A DNA stretch of 64,000 nt from Kingdonia uniflora (taxonomy: Eukaryota; Streptophyta; Magnoliopsida; Ranunculales; Circaeasteraceae), in contig JACGCM010002375.1 of NCBI GenBank assembly GCA_014058105.1, forward strand, positions 62,001 to 126,000, given 5' to 3'. Shown here one piece after another: positions 45,074-55,949 of this stretch. The position numbers and the translations under genes were made by a program. Under the pieces are notes generated by a model. The model made no database searches. It was not told where the DNA came from and saw nothing but the letters and a program-made list of their open reading frames with translations. The stretch's first letter is position 1. Each line of letters starts with the position of its first letter.

Positions 45074-45778
45074 TAAGGCTTTAAGTTTTGAGTTTACAAT
45101 TAGACTCCAAACGGTTAATTGTAATTTTTTTTTAATTTCATGATTCATGATGATGATGAAGTAGTTTTATGGTATAAGAAAAACCCTATGCTTGATTGCT
45201 AAAGTATAGAAGTGGGGTTTTGTGAAATCATAAATGTACCTCTCTAGACCCTTTTGATGGATTCTCCCATTTTTTATTGCAGTATTAATGAGACTATGAG
45301 TCATGGAGGAGTTAAGGAAATATAGACTTTCGGGGTGGTAAAGAGAATGTACCCCTTTGTAAGATGTGGGAACTCTTTCGGGAGTGTGATAATTGTTCAG
45401 TGTCAACTTAATATCAGCCCCATTGCTTTAAAATTGAAGTTCTCGTCAAATTTTACTTGAAATCCCTCCAAATTATAAATGTTAAGGCGTTTTTGTTGTC
45501 TTTGAAATGCTCACAATGTCCACCAGACCACTATGGTAACTTCTATGCCCATGAGTGCCCAATGTTACAAAAGTTCTTTTGTTACATCACTATTTTTAAT
45601 CTAGATTACCTTGAGATCACCTTCTTCATACTCTCCTCATCTAACATCTCTATTTGCATCTCCCAAAATATTCCGTCATTCTTCACACTATTTACTTTGG
45701 GGTAGAACTTAGAAGAAGGAGAGCAATAGTCGAGATTCTGTAGCTTCTTAAAATCTTTTGGAGAAAAATAAAATAAAA
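45074..45778. other. 5' flank of the host gene
   Basis: No repeat ends or conserved frame recognised; an open frame at 45457-45705 looks like chance. The immediate leader is ..TTTTGGAGAAAAATAAAATAAAAATGG, A-rich around the start codon as is common in dicots. Confidence 0.45.
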
Positions 45779-48700
45779 ATGGAGAGCCTGAAACGCTTCT
45801 TCACAAGCACCTCTCAACGCCACCATTTCAGCTCCAAAACCCCAACATCACTTCTCATCATCAGAACAATATCAACCACCGAGCCCTCTCTCTCCTCCTC
45901 CAAGAACAATAAGAACCTCGATGGTGAAGAATCGTGGAACGACGCATGGGAATCAGCATGGCTCCCACAAGACCTCTCTCCCCAAACCAGAGCTCCATGG
46001 GAAACAGACGTCAACTTCTCCTCCACCACACCCGAACAGCCCTCCGCGGACATCGACCCAGAGACGAAAGCATTCGTCGCTGACATGGCCGATAATTGGG
46101 ACGAGAGAAGGGGGAGAACACTCAAGAGAGAGACTCAAGAACAACAATCGCAGCTACAAAAGAAAACCCAAGAGAGAGATGGGTCTTCGTCGTCTTTGAT
46201 GAATGTGGAGAACATGAAGAAGGATTATAGGTTGAAGAAACAGAGGATTCATGCTGGGTTGTGGATGAAAGAGATTGAGAAGATGGAGGAAGCTAAATTG
46301 GGTGGTGGAGGTGGTGCTGACGATATCGATAGATTGCTTGATAGCTGTTCTGAGTAAGTTTTCTCCACATTCATCCCTAAATTTCAGACTATACTTGTAA
46401 ATGAAATTGCAATTTGTTAAAGAATACATAAGAGAACTTGTGAGATGCCTCATTCCTCATACAAATAAAGAGTTTTTCAACTACTTGAAGGTACATCTCT
46501 ATAAAAGAAAGTCTCTGAAAGATCCTTGTATTTGCTTGTTTGTATGTTTAGACAAAGCAAAAAATATAGATGGACTATGTTCTTGCTAACCTATATCGAT
46601 TTGATTCTCGAGTTTTTTTTCATGTGCCATAAATTTAATGAGTTTGAAGATTAAATTTTTAGTGGAGAATGATGGTGTCGTGAATTTTGTCTTTTGAATC
46701 ATCAACAGGCGTATATGAAATATCTTCTTCATATGTCATTTTAAAAGAAAAATTTTCATGGAGATATATTCCACTAATTAGGTCTGTTTAACATAAGTAT
46801 GTAGGAGATATATTTGCAGCTTTCTTCTTTAAAGAAATAAAGATAATCTCTTTATGAGAGAAAATCAAGGGATGCGAGTTTGATTTGGGACACGAAGAGA
46901 GTCCCAAAAGGTGAGAAAAACTTAAACCGCTAAACACCCTTTCGTAAAATCTTTTGGCTTTGGAAAAAGAAATGCCACGTGGACACTCTCTCTATGCCCG
47001 AAAGGTTTCTACTTTTAACTAGTAGGTATAGATATAGATTAGAGTATGTTAAAGGTGGTTGGTTTATTTAGTGTTTAACAATTTATAGGAGATAAAAAAT
47101 GACACATTTAATCCTAGGAACCAATTGAAATGAAAATTATACAAGTTTTGTTTGATTTGGCGTATTGAAGTTCATTTCAAAACTTGAGGAAGTTTTTGAT
47201 CAGATGGTGTGAATTAAAAATGGGTGTATCACATTTTATTGTTTTCAGTGGATGTACAATCTAGAACACATATTTTATAAAGTAAAAGACCCTGTTGATG
47301 TCTTCTCTAAGTACTGATTTAGACTTATTTCTTCAAATTGTTCATCTGAAGTACATAATTTTTCACGCCAACTACTATTTGATCTAATACTATATCACTT
47401 GGTGTAACACGAACAGTTAACTAATTGCCCAAGTCATGTTCAGTATGGTACTTAACAATTATAGTAGTGTGTTTGTTAAGTTCACTGATTTGTCTGTCGC
47501 ATACAGAATTTTCGACTCCGTTAATAATGACATGAACAACTCCAAAGCCCCAACTAGCTCGAAGTTCAAATCCAAGCCAGATGGTTGGGAAACAACATCC
47601 AAAGCTCAAGATGGGAATGTATGGGAGACATCACAAAGGGAGGAAGACATCCTTCTCCAAGAATTTGAGCGTCGAATTGCATTTAGCAAATTCCAGGTAT
47701 TTTAATATTACAAACCACTTTTGCATCAATGGCAGTCCAAAAGGACTTAGTAATAGGGTTTAACATATCTTATATGTGGACATTCCCCCAACCATCATCT
47801 CTTTTATGTATTTAGTGTAAAAACCTCTAGCTAATGACTATGTAACATGGACACTCATGTCGACACTCCAACGGACACTCATTATCCAAAAAAAATCCGT
47901 GTCCAAACGTGTCAGACACACCGACACTCGTGTCGACACTCCAACGGACACTTCTTGCTTAGATCATAACCTTTTTGACATAGCTTTTAGAAAGTTTTCA
48001 ATTCTTATACATGTTATTCAACCATACTAACTAGTATCATTGTTTTTTGTTTGCTATTAGTTGTAAATTAACCCATAAGTTAATATAACCCGTAAGTGTT
48101 GGGACTTGTTTGTTATTAGTCGTAAAAATATGTCGTAAATTAACCCATAAGTGTGTTAGATAGGTTAAGTAACCAACATAAGCATAGTAGAAAATAAGAA
48201 ATAAAATTTTTACAGCCGTGTCCCCGTTTTTACATATTTTTGGGTCGCCGTGTCCGACACCCCGTACCCGTGTCCGACACCGACACCCGTATCCGTGTCG
48301 TTGTTACCTAGGCTAATGAAAGTATACCATAAGTTACACTAGGTTAGACATTAGCCATTAATGACAAGAAAATAGGACTCCAAAAGTATAAATTAAGGGA
48401 CTCTAAAAGGTTAAAGGTCAACTGGTCAGTAGTCATATTATTTGTCCGCCACTCCACCTTCCAATAAATGTGCGTCTATGTTTTTGAATATCAAATCAAT
48501 GAAATGGCAAAAGTTAAAGGAGAAATGGTACCAAGTGGAGAAAAAAATGACTAATAGGAAAATTTGATGTAGGTGAAGTCGCTCCTTTTGGGACCATCTG
48601 TCATGAACATGACTAAGATTAGGTATAATGGAATAGCAAGAGGGTTCATAAAAAGATGTAGTTCAGTTGGGGACAATAATGCATAAAGATAGATGGCGAA

Positions 48701-51700
48701 AGATGAGCCTGCATTTTCTCCATTAATATAACAACCTTAAAATCTCAATACTACCTAGGTAGTCCAACTCCTTGTTTGGCGGCAAAAGAAGATGAGAAAT
48801 AGGAAATGTCCTAGCGTACTTATTTGGGCATCGTACTGATGTTCACAAGTTTATAGTCGTAACTTGGTAATTATAGGCACCCTATGCACAAAGTGTGTGT
48901 CTGAGCCTAGGACCACATCTAACACCCAACCTCTTACATAGGGAGAGAAAACCCTTCCTTCCTCCCCTGCAGGCTGTAAATGTTACCTTCTGATTCCCAT
49001 TGTTTTACCTTATATCTATTTTATAAAAATGCAGAGGATTATAAACTTACACGTTATATGTAGTTATACACCAACAATTGGCTTCCTTAAGCATGCATAT
49101 CCACCAGAAAAGTGGTAAATTAAAATAAACGAAACAATACTAACTCAAAAAATTGTAATATGATGAAGCATCAAAGCCAAAACCAGTGTAAGTACTAAAT
49201 ACTAGTTAATTCCTTTTAACCCCCCTCAATATTTTGGCATCTTCCACTCCATAGATGGTAAGTCGTCAACATCCTAATTTCGTATCCCCCTATCATCTTT
49301 ATTAAGGACGAATCGCTACAGGTCTCGAAGGTGCAATGCTTGGCTTAACGGGTGAGGTATATACTCGTTCTCATTGTGGAGTTACGCTCTTCCAATTGTG
49401 GTACGAGGCAAGTGATAATGAAGATTTCCCCGTCTCTTGCTAACGTTCTGCGTCTTATTTTCTTATGGCGTCGCCTTCACATGCTATTCTCCTATCTAAT
49501 GAGTGAGTTGTGCGTGCTCTTGCTATGAGAAAAGGCAATCCCCTAGCATAGAGAGAATAGAGAGATTTGAATGTTTACACTTTGCTCTCATTCCTTTCCC
49601 GGCCACCCTTAGACTACTTCTCCACCTACGTTTGAAACGACCCTGCAACCATAGGATCTCAAGTTCTCTATTGCACTCCTCTTTCAGCCTCTGGCTCCCT
49701 TTTCTGCCTCAGGCACCTGTTCACCTTTTGACATTGGTCTATCGTCTTCTCTAGCTGGACCAGGTCATCAGAGATAGAGAAAGAGGTTAGGCCTTGGTCG
49801 TATTCCTACGGCGGCGGCTTCTTAATCATGCTAAGGATCAAAAAAGGTGAGCATTTTCTCTATGGCTCGACCAAGCGACTCTTCTGCTATAGCTCGACCT
49901 ATGCGGGTATAATGGGCCAAATCAGGACTATGCGACTCTGCAGCAAAGCTACGCGAGTCTCGCTATGAGCCCATTTCCAGAGGCCTCCCGGAGCTTCTCT
50001 GACTTCTCTTGTATTCCAACTCATTTCCAGGACTCCCGTAGCTTTTCTGACTTCTCTCTTGTATTCCGCCTCATTCCCAAGACTCCCGTAGCTTCTCTGA
50101 CTCATCTCTTGTATTCCACCCTGCTTCCAGGCCTCCCGTAATTTCTCTTACTTCTCTTCTATTCCACCTCAATAGTAAATCCTTCCAAGTGACGTCTTGC
50201 TCCGCATTCTAAGTACCCAGAGAAAGATTTTCCTTCTAGGCGAGGTTTGTCTTCTTTGATCGTAGCACCTGGCTGACCACTGTTGCTTGGCTTTGAGTGC
50301 CTTACTGGAGTTCCGATGGAGTAAGTCCCAGGATCATATCTCCCTTATGCATCGGTCGGAGGCTTAGTTCACTAGACTAAGGGTTTGGAGTCATCTTGAG
50401 AGTCATAGGCTCATTCCCATCTTGCATCCGCACTTAAGGGCCTAGCCTCTCTCATATGATGGGCGCCTGCCTAGAAGTGGAGTCGAACCCGCAATCTTCA
50501 AATCAGAGGGGTCTGATGTCTAAAGCGAAGCCTCTCCCTACAGTCTCACCTAGCGCCGCTGCTTCGATGCTTGTGCGCTTTTCGCGCCTGGGGCGCCTCT
50601 ACTCAGGCTTGGCCTTTTTGATGAAGTCAGAGAGAGGACTCTTCTTTCTCTGATTCCGAGTCGCTCTGCACTTATGCTTTCTTCGGATTCCGAGTTGCTC
50701 TGCGCTTATGCTTTCTTCGGATTTCGAGTCGCTCTGCGCTTATGCTTTCTTCGGATTCCGAGTCGCTCTGCGCTTTTGCTTGCTTCAGATTCCGAGTCGC
50801 TCTGCGCTTATGCTTTCTTCAGATTCTACGTAAACATAGCTTGCTTCAGGTGGTGGGGATAGGCCCTTGCACTAAGATAGGTTCGGCTCGGCTCTTCTCT
50901 TCCACCCGTCCACTTCACCAGTGTGCATGCGCCTTGCTCTGCTTTCAGTCTTCATTCCAACTCCATTGGGCTGTATCTTATCCGACTTGTCCCCAGAGAT
51001 GGCGAACCTACAGGCGGCTTCGTCTATGGATTTTCTCCTAGCTTGCACATGACGGAAACGGGTCTTCCAACAAAAGGAAAAGAGGACTCATAAGACCCTA
51101 TGCATAACGAGATCAGAGCTAGGCGACACTGCTTCTTTCTCAGGAATCAATCGCGAGAGAGATCAACGCAGTAAGCTTTGCTGATGGTTCATCAATAGAG
51201 AGGGGACTGGATGCCACATCATGGTCACAAAGGACATAGAAGAGAGGCGTATGAGATGCTTCGCTTCCAGAGTCTTCTAGAACGTCTCTAATTGCTTTGC
51301 GCTGGAACTACTCTATAGCCTATGGACCTAGCGGATCCTTCCTTCATACTCCTTTTCCTTATGTCTATGGCTATCCAGCCTGATTTCTTCTTTGTGTCCC
51401 CACGGGTTCCTCACTCCGTAATGGATACAAAAGTTCGTCTCGAGCATCTGTCAATGAAGAAGATAGAGCTTAGGCACCTCCGTAGCCTTTTCTTTCTCCA
51501 AGCAAGCGCACAGGAGCACCATAGATATGACTATTGGCTTCCTTTCTTTCTCACATTCGATCATGACATCGGAGTAAAGCATTGGCCAGTCCATCCTATC
51601 TCTTCTTCTGCATGGCAATACCGCGATCGCGGAATAATCGAGACAGATGTCGCGCAAAACGATTGGGACATAGGGAATAGCGAAAGGAAATAAAGTGAAG

Positions 51701-54700
51701 GTAGCCGGATTAAAGGAGTGAGTAAGGAGCCGAACGCTATTCCCTCCGGAGCCACGCGAAACCCACAAGAAAGGAACTTTTTTCGCTGTTAGGTTATGAA
51801 CTATGTTCCCGCTTGGTAAGATGTGTAGGCATCGAAGGTAGTAGTCAATAAGGGGCACTGTTATAAATAGTGAATCCCCCCCCCCCCCCCCCGACACACA
51901 CACACACCCCTTCAAATCACATTTGTCTCTTTGCTTAAACTGTTATATCTTGCATGCGTCCCTGATATTAGAGGGGATAATAGCAAATGGGGATCACCCT
52001 CCTGATGACTGATTGACCTTTAAGTCCCTTGGCACACTGAAAATATTTGCTGATCACAAATATTCTCGATGATTCAACAATTTATATTCAATAGTTTTAT
52101 GTATAAGAGGAAATCATAAATACTCCGAAGGTAAGCAATTTCATATAGTCTAACAACATTTATATCATTTGCTTAATAATCCATACTACACTAGTTAAAG
52201 AGTTAAAACTATATCTAAGTCTATTGCTTGAGCATGAACATGCAATTAACATTATAAATGAAGCTCATCATGACTTAGTTGTTCAGTAGAGCACATGGCT
52301 TCAAGCAATTATCTCGATATGCAAGCACAAGAAAATGCCAGATACACCATTTAGCACAGTAGGGCCACTAAAAGGTAATCCTTGTACAACATTTAGTGTA
52401 CCCACAGGCGCACCGTACAAAAAAATAACGCTTAACAGTCAGTATTTGTCAAGTACGGATCCATAAATCGATTATTATGATTGAAATAACAATTTAGACC
52501 CCCAAGTAATGCTATCATTCCCCATTATTCATAGAGAACGTATCCGTAAAAGGAAAAACTAGATTTGAAACTTTCTGCTTTACTCAAAGCATCGAGGCGA
52601 ACAATTATGGTTTAATAAATGACAGGAAAGATGTTTTCCTATTCTGTGTTTCATTGCCAAGAATTATTGTACTTAAAAATGTCATTTTCTCCAAAAAAAC
52701 AGATATGATCTGTTAACCATTCGAACTTTGAATTGAACAAGTCCATTCAAGCAAAATCCAATCACGTAAATTGGCAGGCTTCAAAGGCAGAAATTTCAAT
52801 AACAAAGTGTAAATACCAAGCGCGGAGTTAGTTAGGACTAAGGTGTAACTTCACTTCAAAGCAGTATACAGAAGGAAAAATATCATTTGAAAACTTGAAG
52901 TAATTGATACAATGAGAAAATTATTTGCTATTACATTCATGAAAAACTTATACAATTACAACTCCCTTAAACATTCTAAAAGTAGAAAGAAAGAAAAAAA
53001 GGTAATCAAATAATTATAAGCTTTCCTGAAAGGCTGAAGAGAGCAAAATTGTGGTCAGGGGAGAGGACCGAACAAAATTACATCTACAAAGAGGGCCTAT
53101 CTGCTACCTAGCATACTCAAAACCAAAACCTTTGAAAAAGATACCCGCAATTTATATCCGTACATAAACTTATTAAAATTACTAGTCGGATTCTGTATCT
53201 GGATCATTAGCGACAACATTTGAAAGAGACTCTAAATCCGGGCCATTACCCCATCTATCAGAATATAATTTGTTTGTTTCGCCGTGAACCGGCGGATTAA
53301 CCGCATCAACCATGGCCTCTCCACCAGATACCATCTCGTTGATTGTTACAACGTCGTCTCTATGATTCGATACTCCACCAGAACATACCACAACACCATT
53401 ATATGAAGTCCTGACATCACCACCATTAATGGGAGTTTGCAACCTCTCGAAATCAGCCATAACCTCATCCCTGTTTCCGTCTCCAAAGTCCACAATAGTA
53501 ATGACTTCCTCCGTGACCCGTGCTTCAATAGCTGGAGTTTCCAAAGATATTTCTTTGCAAGTGAATCTTCAGTGGGCTGCTGAACAATCTTCTTAGAAGG
53601 TTCATCAGTAATGTCCATTATCGTTTATGTGCTTCTTACTGTTGTTTCATCTTCTTCACCATTACCCACCTAGCTGTTATACAGGTCATCATAGGCATCT
53701 TGGCCCTCCCTTTCTTGTAAGCTTCTGGAAAATGGGTTACTGGGGTTCTGAGCACTGCTGTGTTTCTGAGAAGCAGAAAATAAACTGTCTCGCTGGCAAC
53801 CTGCGGTCATAGCCTTTGTCAAGTGCATAATGGCTATTGGTAGGGAAATCCTCGAGTGGTAGGGCTCGAGGATGTATGAGAACTTCCAATGCCAATAGAG
53901 CAAAATTCAGCAAGCTTTGTTCGCATTTCTTGCTTTCCTGGAAAACCAATTTTCAGGTGGAAGAGTGTTTAAAGCAGCGTAAAGAGAGTTGGTAGTATAA
54001 GATGCAATATCATAATGTTTCTAGCAAATATCATATTCCATCGGTTCATGTGTTGCTAGATGATATTATTATAGAACAAGCATGTGTTTGACCAACACAC
54101 GTTTACCTACTATGAAGTAGATATGATAGGAATTGGATTTAATGAAATTAGGCAAAAAATTAGACTATCCTTTTTTATGAGAAGATCGTCCCATTCTGCA
54201 CTTCAAAGGTTCGAGATATAGATAATCTGATAAATGTTTGCTTAAACTGGTTGGAAAGAAGAAGATGCGGACTTATCATGGTTTTCATTAAAGCCTTCAT
54301 CTTATAGTGAAGTGGACTTATCATGATAAGTTCCTTCATGGTACTTGGCCATTAGCGTCTCTTGTAGTGAAGTGAAAGGAACTTATCACAATTTCTCATG
54401 ATCGTTTATACGCGTTAGTAGGTTGGTACTTGTTGTGTTTATCGTTTCTCTTTGAGCCTCTTTAACTTTCCATTTTGAAGAGGAGTGTTGCTAATTATCT
54501 TATAGCTCTGCTTTCTTTATGACAATTTCAAATAACTTACATTTGTCAATGAGCTGAATGAAGTGACCTGCTTGATAAACAACTGCCATGTCGACCTTGC
54601 ATGATCATGTTATCAAAGATGTCATATTATTGGTTTTCTAAGAACAATACATTTGGCCGGTTTAGTTGGCCTGCTTAAATGATATTCACTTATAAGCGTT

Positions 54701-55156
54701 AGTGATGTTATACCAATTTACATGTACTCTTCCAAAGGTTGTAGTACCTGTGTCATACCTTGTAGTTTCATAAAAAATGATATTGACAGGAATTAATCAT
54801 ATGTTCTAAGTGTACGTTTCTGTGTCGAAAAATAACTATTTTAATCCTACACTGGATCCATACTTTATAATGCAGAGCAAATGTTACGATTTAAGAAATA
54901 TGTCAACTATCTTGTCATTGTTTTCTAATGATTAAGATATGTTTTGCAGATTGCTAGCTTTATCAAGTCTCACATATTTAGCCGGAGAAGACCTATTGAT
55001 GGATGGAAGTACATGATAGAAGTGTTAGGTCCAAATGCTAAGAGGGGAAAGGGCAGTGTTCTAAGGTTACCCACGTTATCTGATACATCCACGCAACCTT
55101 ACAAAGAGGAGAGACCAGTTAGCCGCAATCTTCCTCCTTCTAGAGAACGTAGGTAA
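45779..55156 (+). CDS. Plant-specific, probably mitochondrial protein of unknown function, three exons
   Basis: Exons 45779-46353, 47507-47696 and 54950-55156 with GT-AG borders; their lengths (575+190+207) give 324 codons including the stop, with no frame break. I chose the ATG at 45779 because it opens MESLKRFFTSTSQRHHF, a Ser/Arg-rich, acid-free leader typical of mitochondrial targeting. Then come an SWNDAWESAWLP motif, a charged helical middle (KKDYRLKKQRIHAGLWMKEI), exon 2 with DGWETTSKAQDGNVWE and LLQEFERRIAFSKFQ, and exon 3 with IASFIKSHIFSRRRPIDGWK. The three parts belong to one conserved plant protein as I remember it; I cannot assign a molecular role with certainty (a mitoribosome-associated role is conceivable). 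Intron 2 is 7,253 bp and repeat-filled. This is the only complete host gene in the window. Confidence 0.8.
46354..47506 (+). other. Intron 1 of the host gene
   Basis: Donor GTAAGT at 46354, acceptor CATACAG ending 47506. AT-rich; no element ends or coding similarity seen. Confidence 0.75.
47838..48307. mobile_element. Small element with GACAC-rich inverted ends
   Basis: The left end TGTAACATGGACACTC.TGTCGACAC and the right end (reverse complement GGTAACAACGACACGGATACGGGTGTCGG) are alike and rich in GTGTCGGACAC motifs. Direct repeats CTAGCTAATGA (47827-47837) and CTAGGCTAATGA (48308-48319) flank it, a plausible 11-bp target duplication with one inserted base. No coding. MULE-type MITE is the best guess. 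Confidence 0.55.
48320..49320. other. Plain intron sequence
   Basis: AT-rich; I see no gene or terminal repeats. Confidence 0.5.
49978..50170. repeat. Tandem repeat, unit about 49 bases, four copies
   Basis: Unit of the form AGGACTCCCGTAGCTTCTCT + GACTTCTCTCTTGTATTCC + RCCTCATTCCC. Copies start near 49978, 50029, 50079 and 50128 and differ by a few bases and small indels. Confidence 0.8.
50642..50850. repeat. Tandem repeat, 34-base unit, about six copies
   Basis: Unit GCTTTCTTCGGATTCCGAGT + CGCTCTGCGCTTAT. The copies from 50676 to about 50815 are almost identical; the outer ones are diverged. The unit is not a multiple of three, so it does not encode a peptide repeat in one frame. Confidence 0.9.
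51876..51906. repeat. C17 run followed by (AC) repeat
   Basis: Seventeen C (51876-51892), then GACACACACACACACCCC. This is a simple sequence at the right edge of the GC-richer block. Confidence 0.9.
52125..52290. repeat. Repeat shared with 55523-55735
   Basis: Both copies contain GGTAAG.AATTTCATATAGTC, TTTGCTTAATAATCCATA, AGAGTTAAAACTA, GAACATGCAATTAACATT and CTC.TCATGACTTAGTT in the same order and orientation. This one lies in intron 2 and the other just downstream of the same gene. Confidence 0.75.
52291..53181. other. AT-rich intron sequence
   Basis: No gene or element recognised. On the minus strand it would be the 3' flank of the PELP1-like pseudogene. Confidence 0.5.
53182..53940 (-). 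pseudogene. C-terminal part of a PELP1/RIX1-like gene, antisense in intron 2
   Basis: On the minus strand, after a splice-acceptor-like TTTTCCAG, the frame reads SLLNFALLALEVLIHPRALP (53920-53860). It shifts frame near 53770 into SSAQNPSNPFSRSLQEREGQ and ..DAYDDLYNS, then TAG where Trp seems expected (53668), a second stop near 53630, MDITDEPSKKIVQQPTEDSL, another frameshift near 53570, and ends RDEVMADFERLQTP...ANDPDTESD with TAG. The 'LALEVLIHPRALPL' and 'DEVMADFERL' phrases and acidic end fit plant PELP1-like proteins (pre-ribosome maturation), as I remember them. At least two stops and two frameshifts show it is dead. Confidence 0.5.
53950..54930. other. End of intron 2
   Basis: At 54250-54400 two passages share ACTTATCATG.T and AGTGAAGTG..ACTTATCA, a minor local repeat. 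No gene seen. Confidence 0.5.
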
Positions 55157-55740
55157 CTACCGAGTTTCAGATATGCATCATATCCATAGAACTTGTGACT
55201 TCTAATATTGTAACTTCTGAGTATCCGTGTGTGTGATCATGTGATGTTTGTGCCTAGAGAACATAAAGAAATTGCATTTATTAATCATCTTTTCCTGCAC
55301 TTTACTGCTCAATTATGTATGCGTTTTCCTTGTGAAATTATCCAAATTGCTGGTAATCATAACTCTGAAGAACATTAGACTTATTTTTGAAGATAAATAA
55401 ACCATTTATTGGTATCACTATAGTCTTTCCGTAAGGCAGTGTTAATATTATGTCTAGTATCAAGACCAATCTATCTAAAGTTCTCAGATGACATGACAGA
55501 TGCCAGGGAACAAATTGATAATCCAAAGGTAAGGAATTTCATATAGTCAAACAACAATTAAGCATTCATTAAAATAATAGATTCTTATTATTTGCTTAAT
55601 AATCCATATACACTATGTAGTTTAAGAGTTAAAACTACATTTTCTTCATCATTAACAGAAGCCCATTGAGGCAGGGTGTGAACATGCAATTAACATTGTA
55701 AGTAAAACTCGTCATGACTTAGTTATTCCTTCGACACACT
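55157..55740. other. Downstream of the host gene
   Basis: It contains the second member of the repeat pair (55523-55735). Just before it, the plus strand at about 55478-55528 reads SDDMTDAREQIDNPK followed by GGTAAGG, which looks like an exon end with a donor site. The preceding part is out of frame, so this is a possible gene shard only. Confidence 0.35.
55523..55735. repeat. Repeat shared with 52125-52290
   Basis: See the partner entry. This copy carries an extra AT-rich block of about 35 bases (AGCATTCATTAAAATAATAG). Confidence 0.75.
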
Positions 55741-55900
55741 TTTTTTTTTTTTTTTTTGGTAAAAGGTAAGATTGAATTAAGGAGAAAAGATACAACTAAG
55801 GGAAGGCAGATTAGCCAAAGCCCAAAAGAAAAAAGGACATTATTTGAATCTATAGTAAGAAACAAGAGAGTCCTCTACATGCTTATTGAAAACAAGTCTC
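55741..55900 (-). mobile_element. Reverse-orientation retroposon tail
   Basis: A run of 18 T at 55741-55758 followed by GGTAAAAGGTAAGATTGAAT reads, on the minus strand, as ...ATTCAATCTTACCTTTTACC plus poly(A), the typical 3' end of a plant LINE or SINE. No coding sequence is attached. Confidence 0.45.
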
Positions 55901-55949
55901 TCGTTGTAGTATTCCCTGGTTCCATTGGAGGTGATTGGTGGCACCATGG

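Larger units (their letters stand above)
49330..51880. other. GC-richer block, possibly mitochondrial DNA inserted in the nucleus
   Basis: Base composition, the near absence of long A/T runs, and the mix of CTTTCTT/AGAAAG and CCGGAGCC-type words differ sharply from both flanks and look like noncoding plant mitochondrial DNA. Two tandem arrays lie inside (49978-50170, 50642-50850). It ends at a run of 17 C followed by CA repeats. I recognise no mitochondrial gene in it, so the origin is inferred from style only. Confidence 0.4.
47697..54949 (+). other. Intron 2 of the host gene, 7.25 kb
   Basis: Donor GTATTT at 47697, acceptor TTTTGCAG ending 54949. It contains, in order, a MULE-like MITE (47838-48307), about 1 kb of plain AT-rich DNA, a GC-richer organelle-like block (about 49330-51880), AT-rich DNA with one half of a repeat pair, and an antisense PELP1-like pseudogene (53182-53940). 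The exons on both sides remain in frame, so the intron appears to have grown by insertion without breaking the gene. Confidence 0.75.

Noticed and set aside
49503..51915. Open frames in the GC-richer block
   Set aside because: They cross the tandem arrays in several frames and have no recognised domain; likely a consequence of higher GC.
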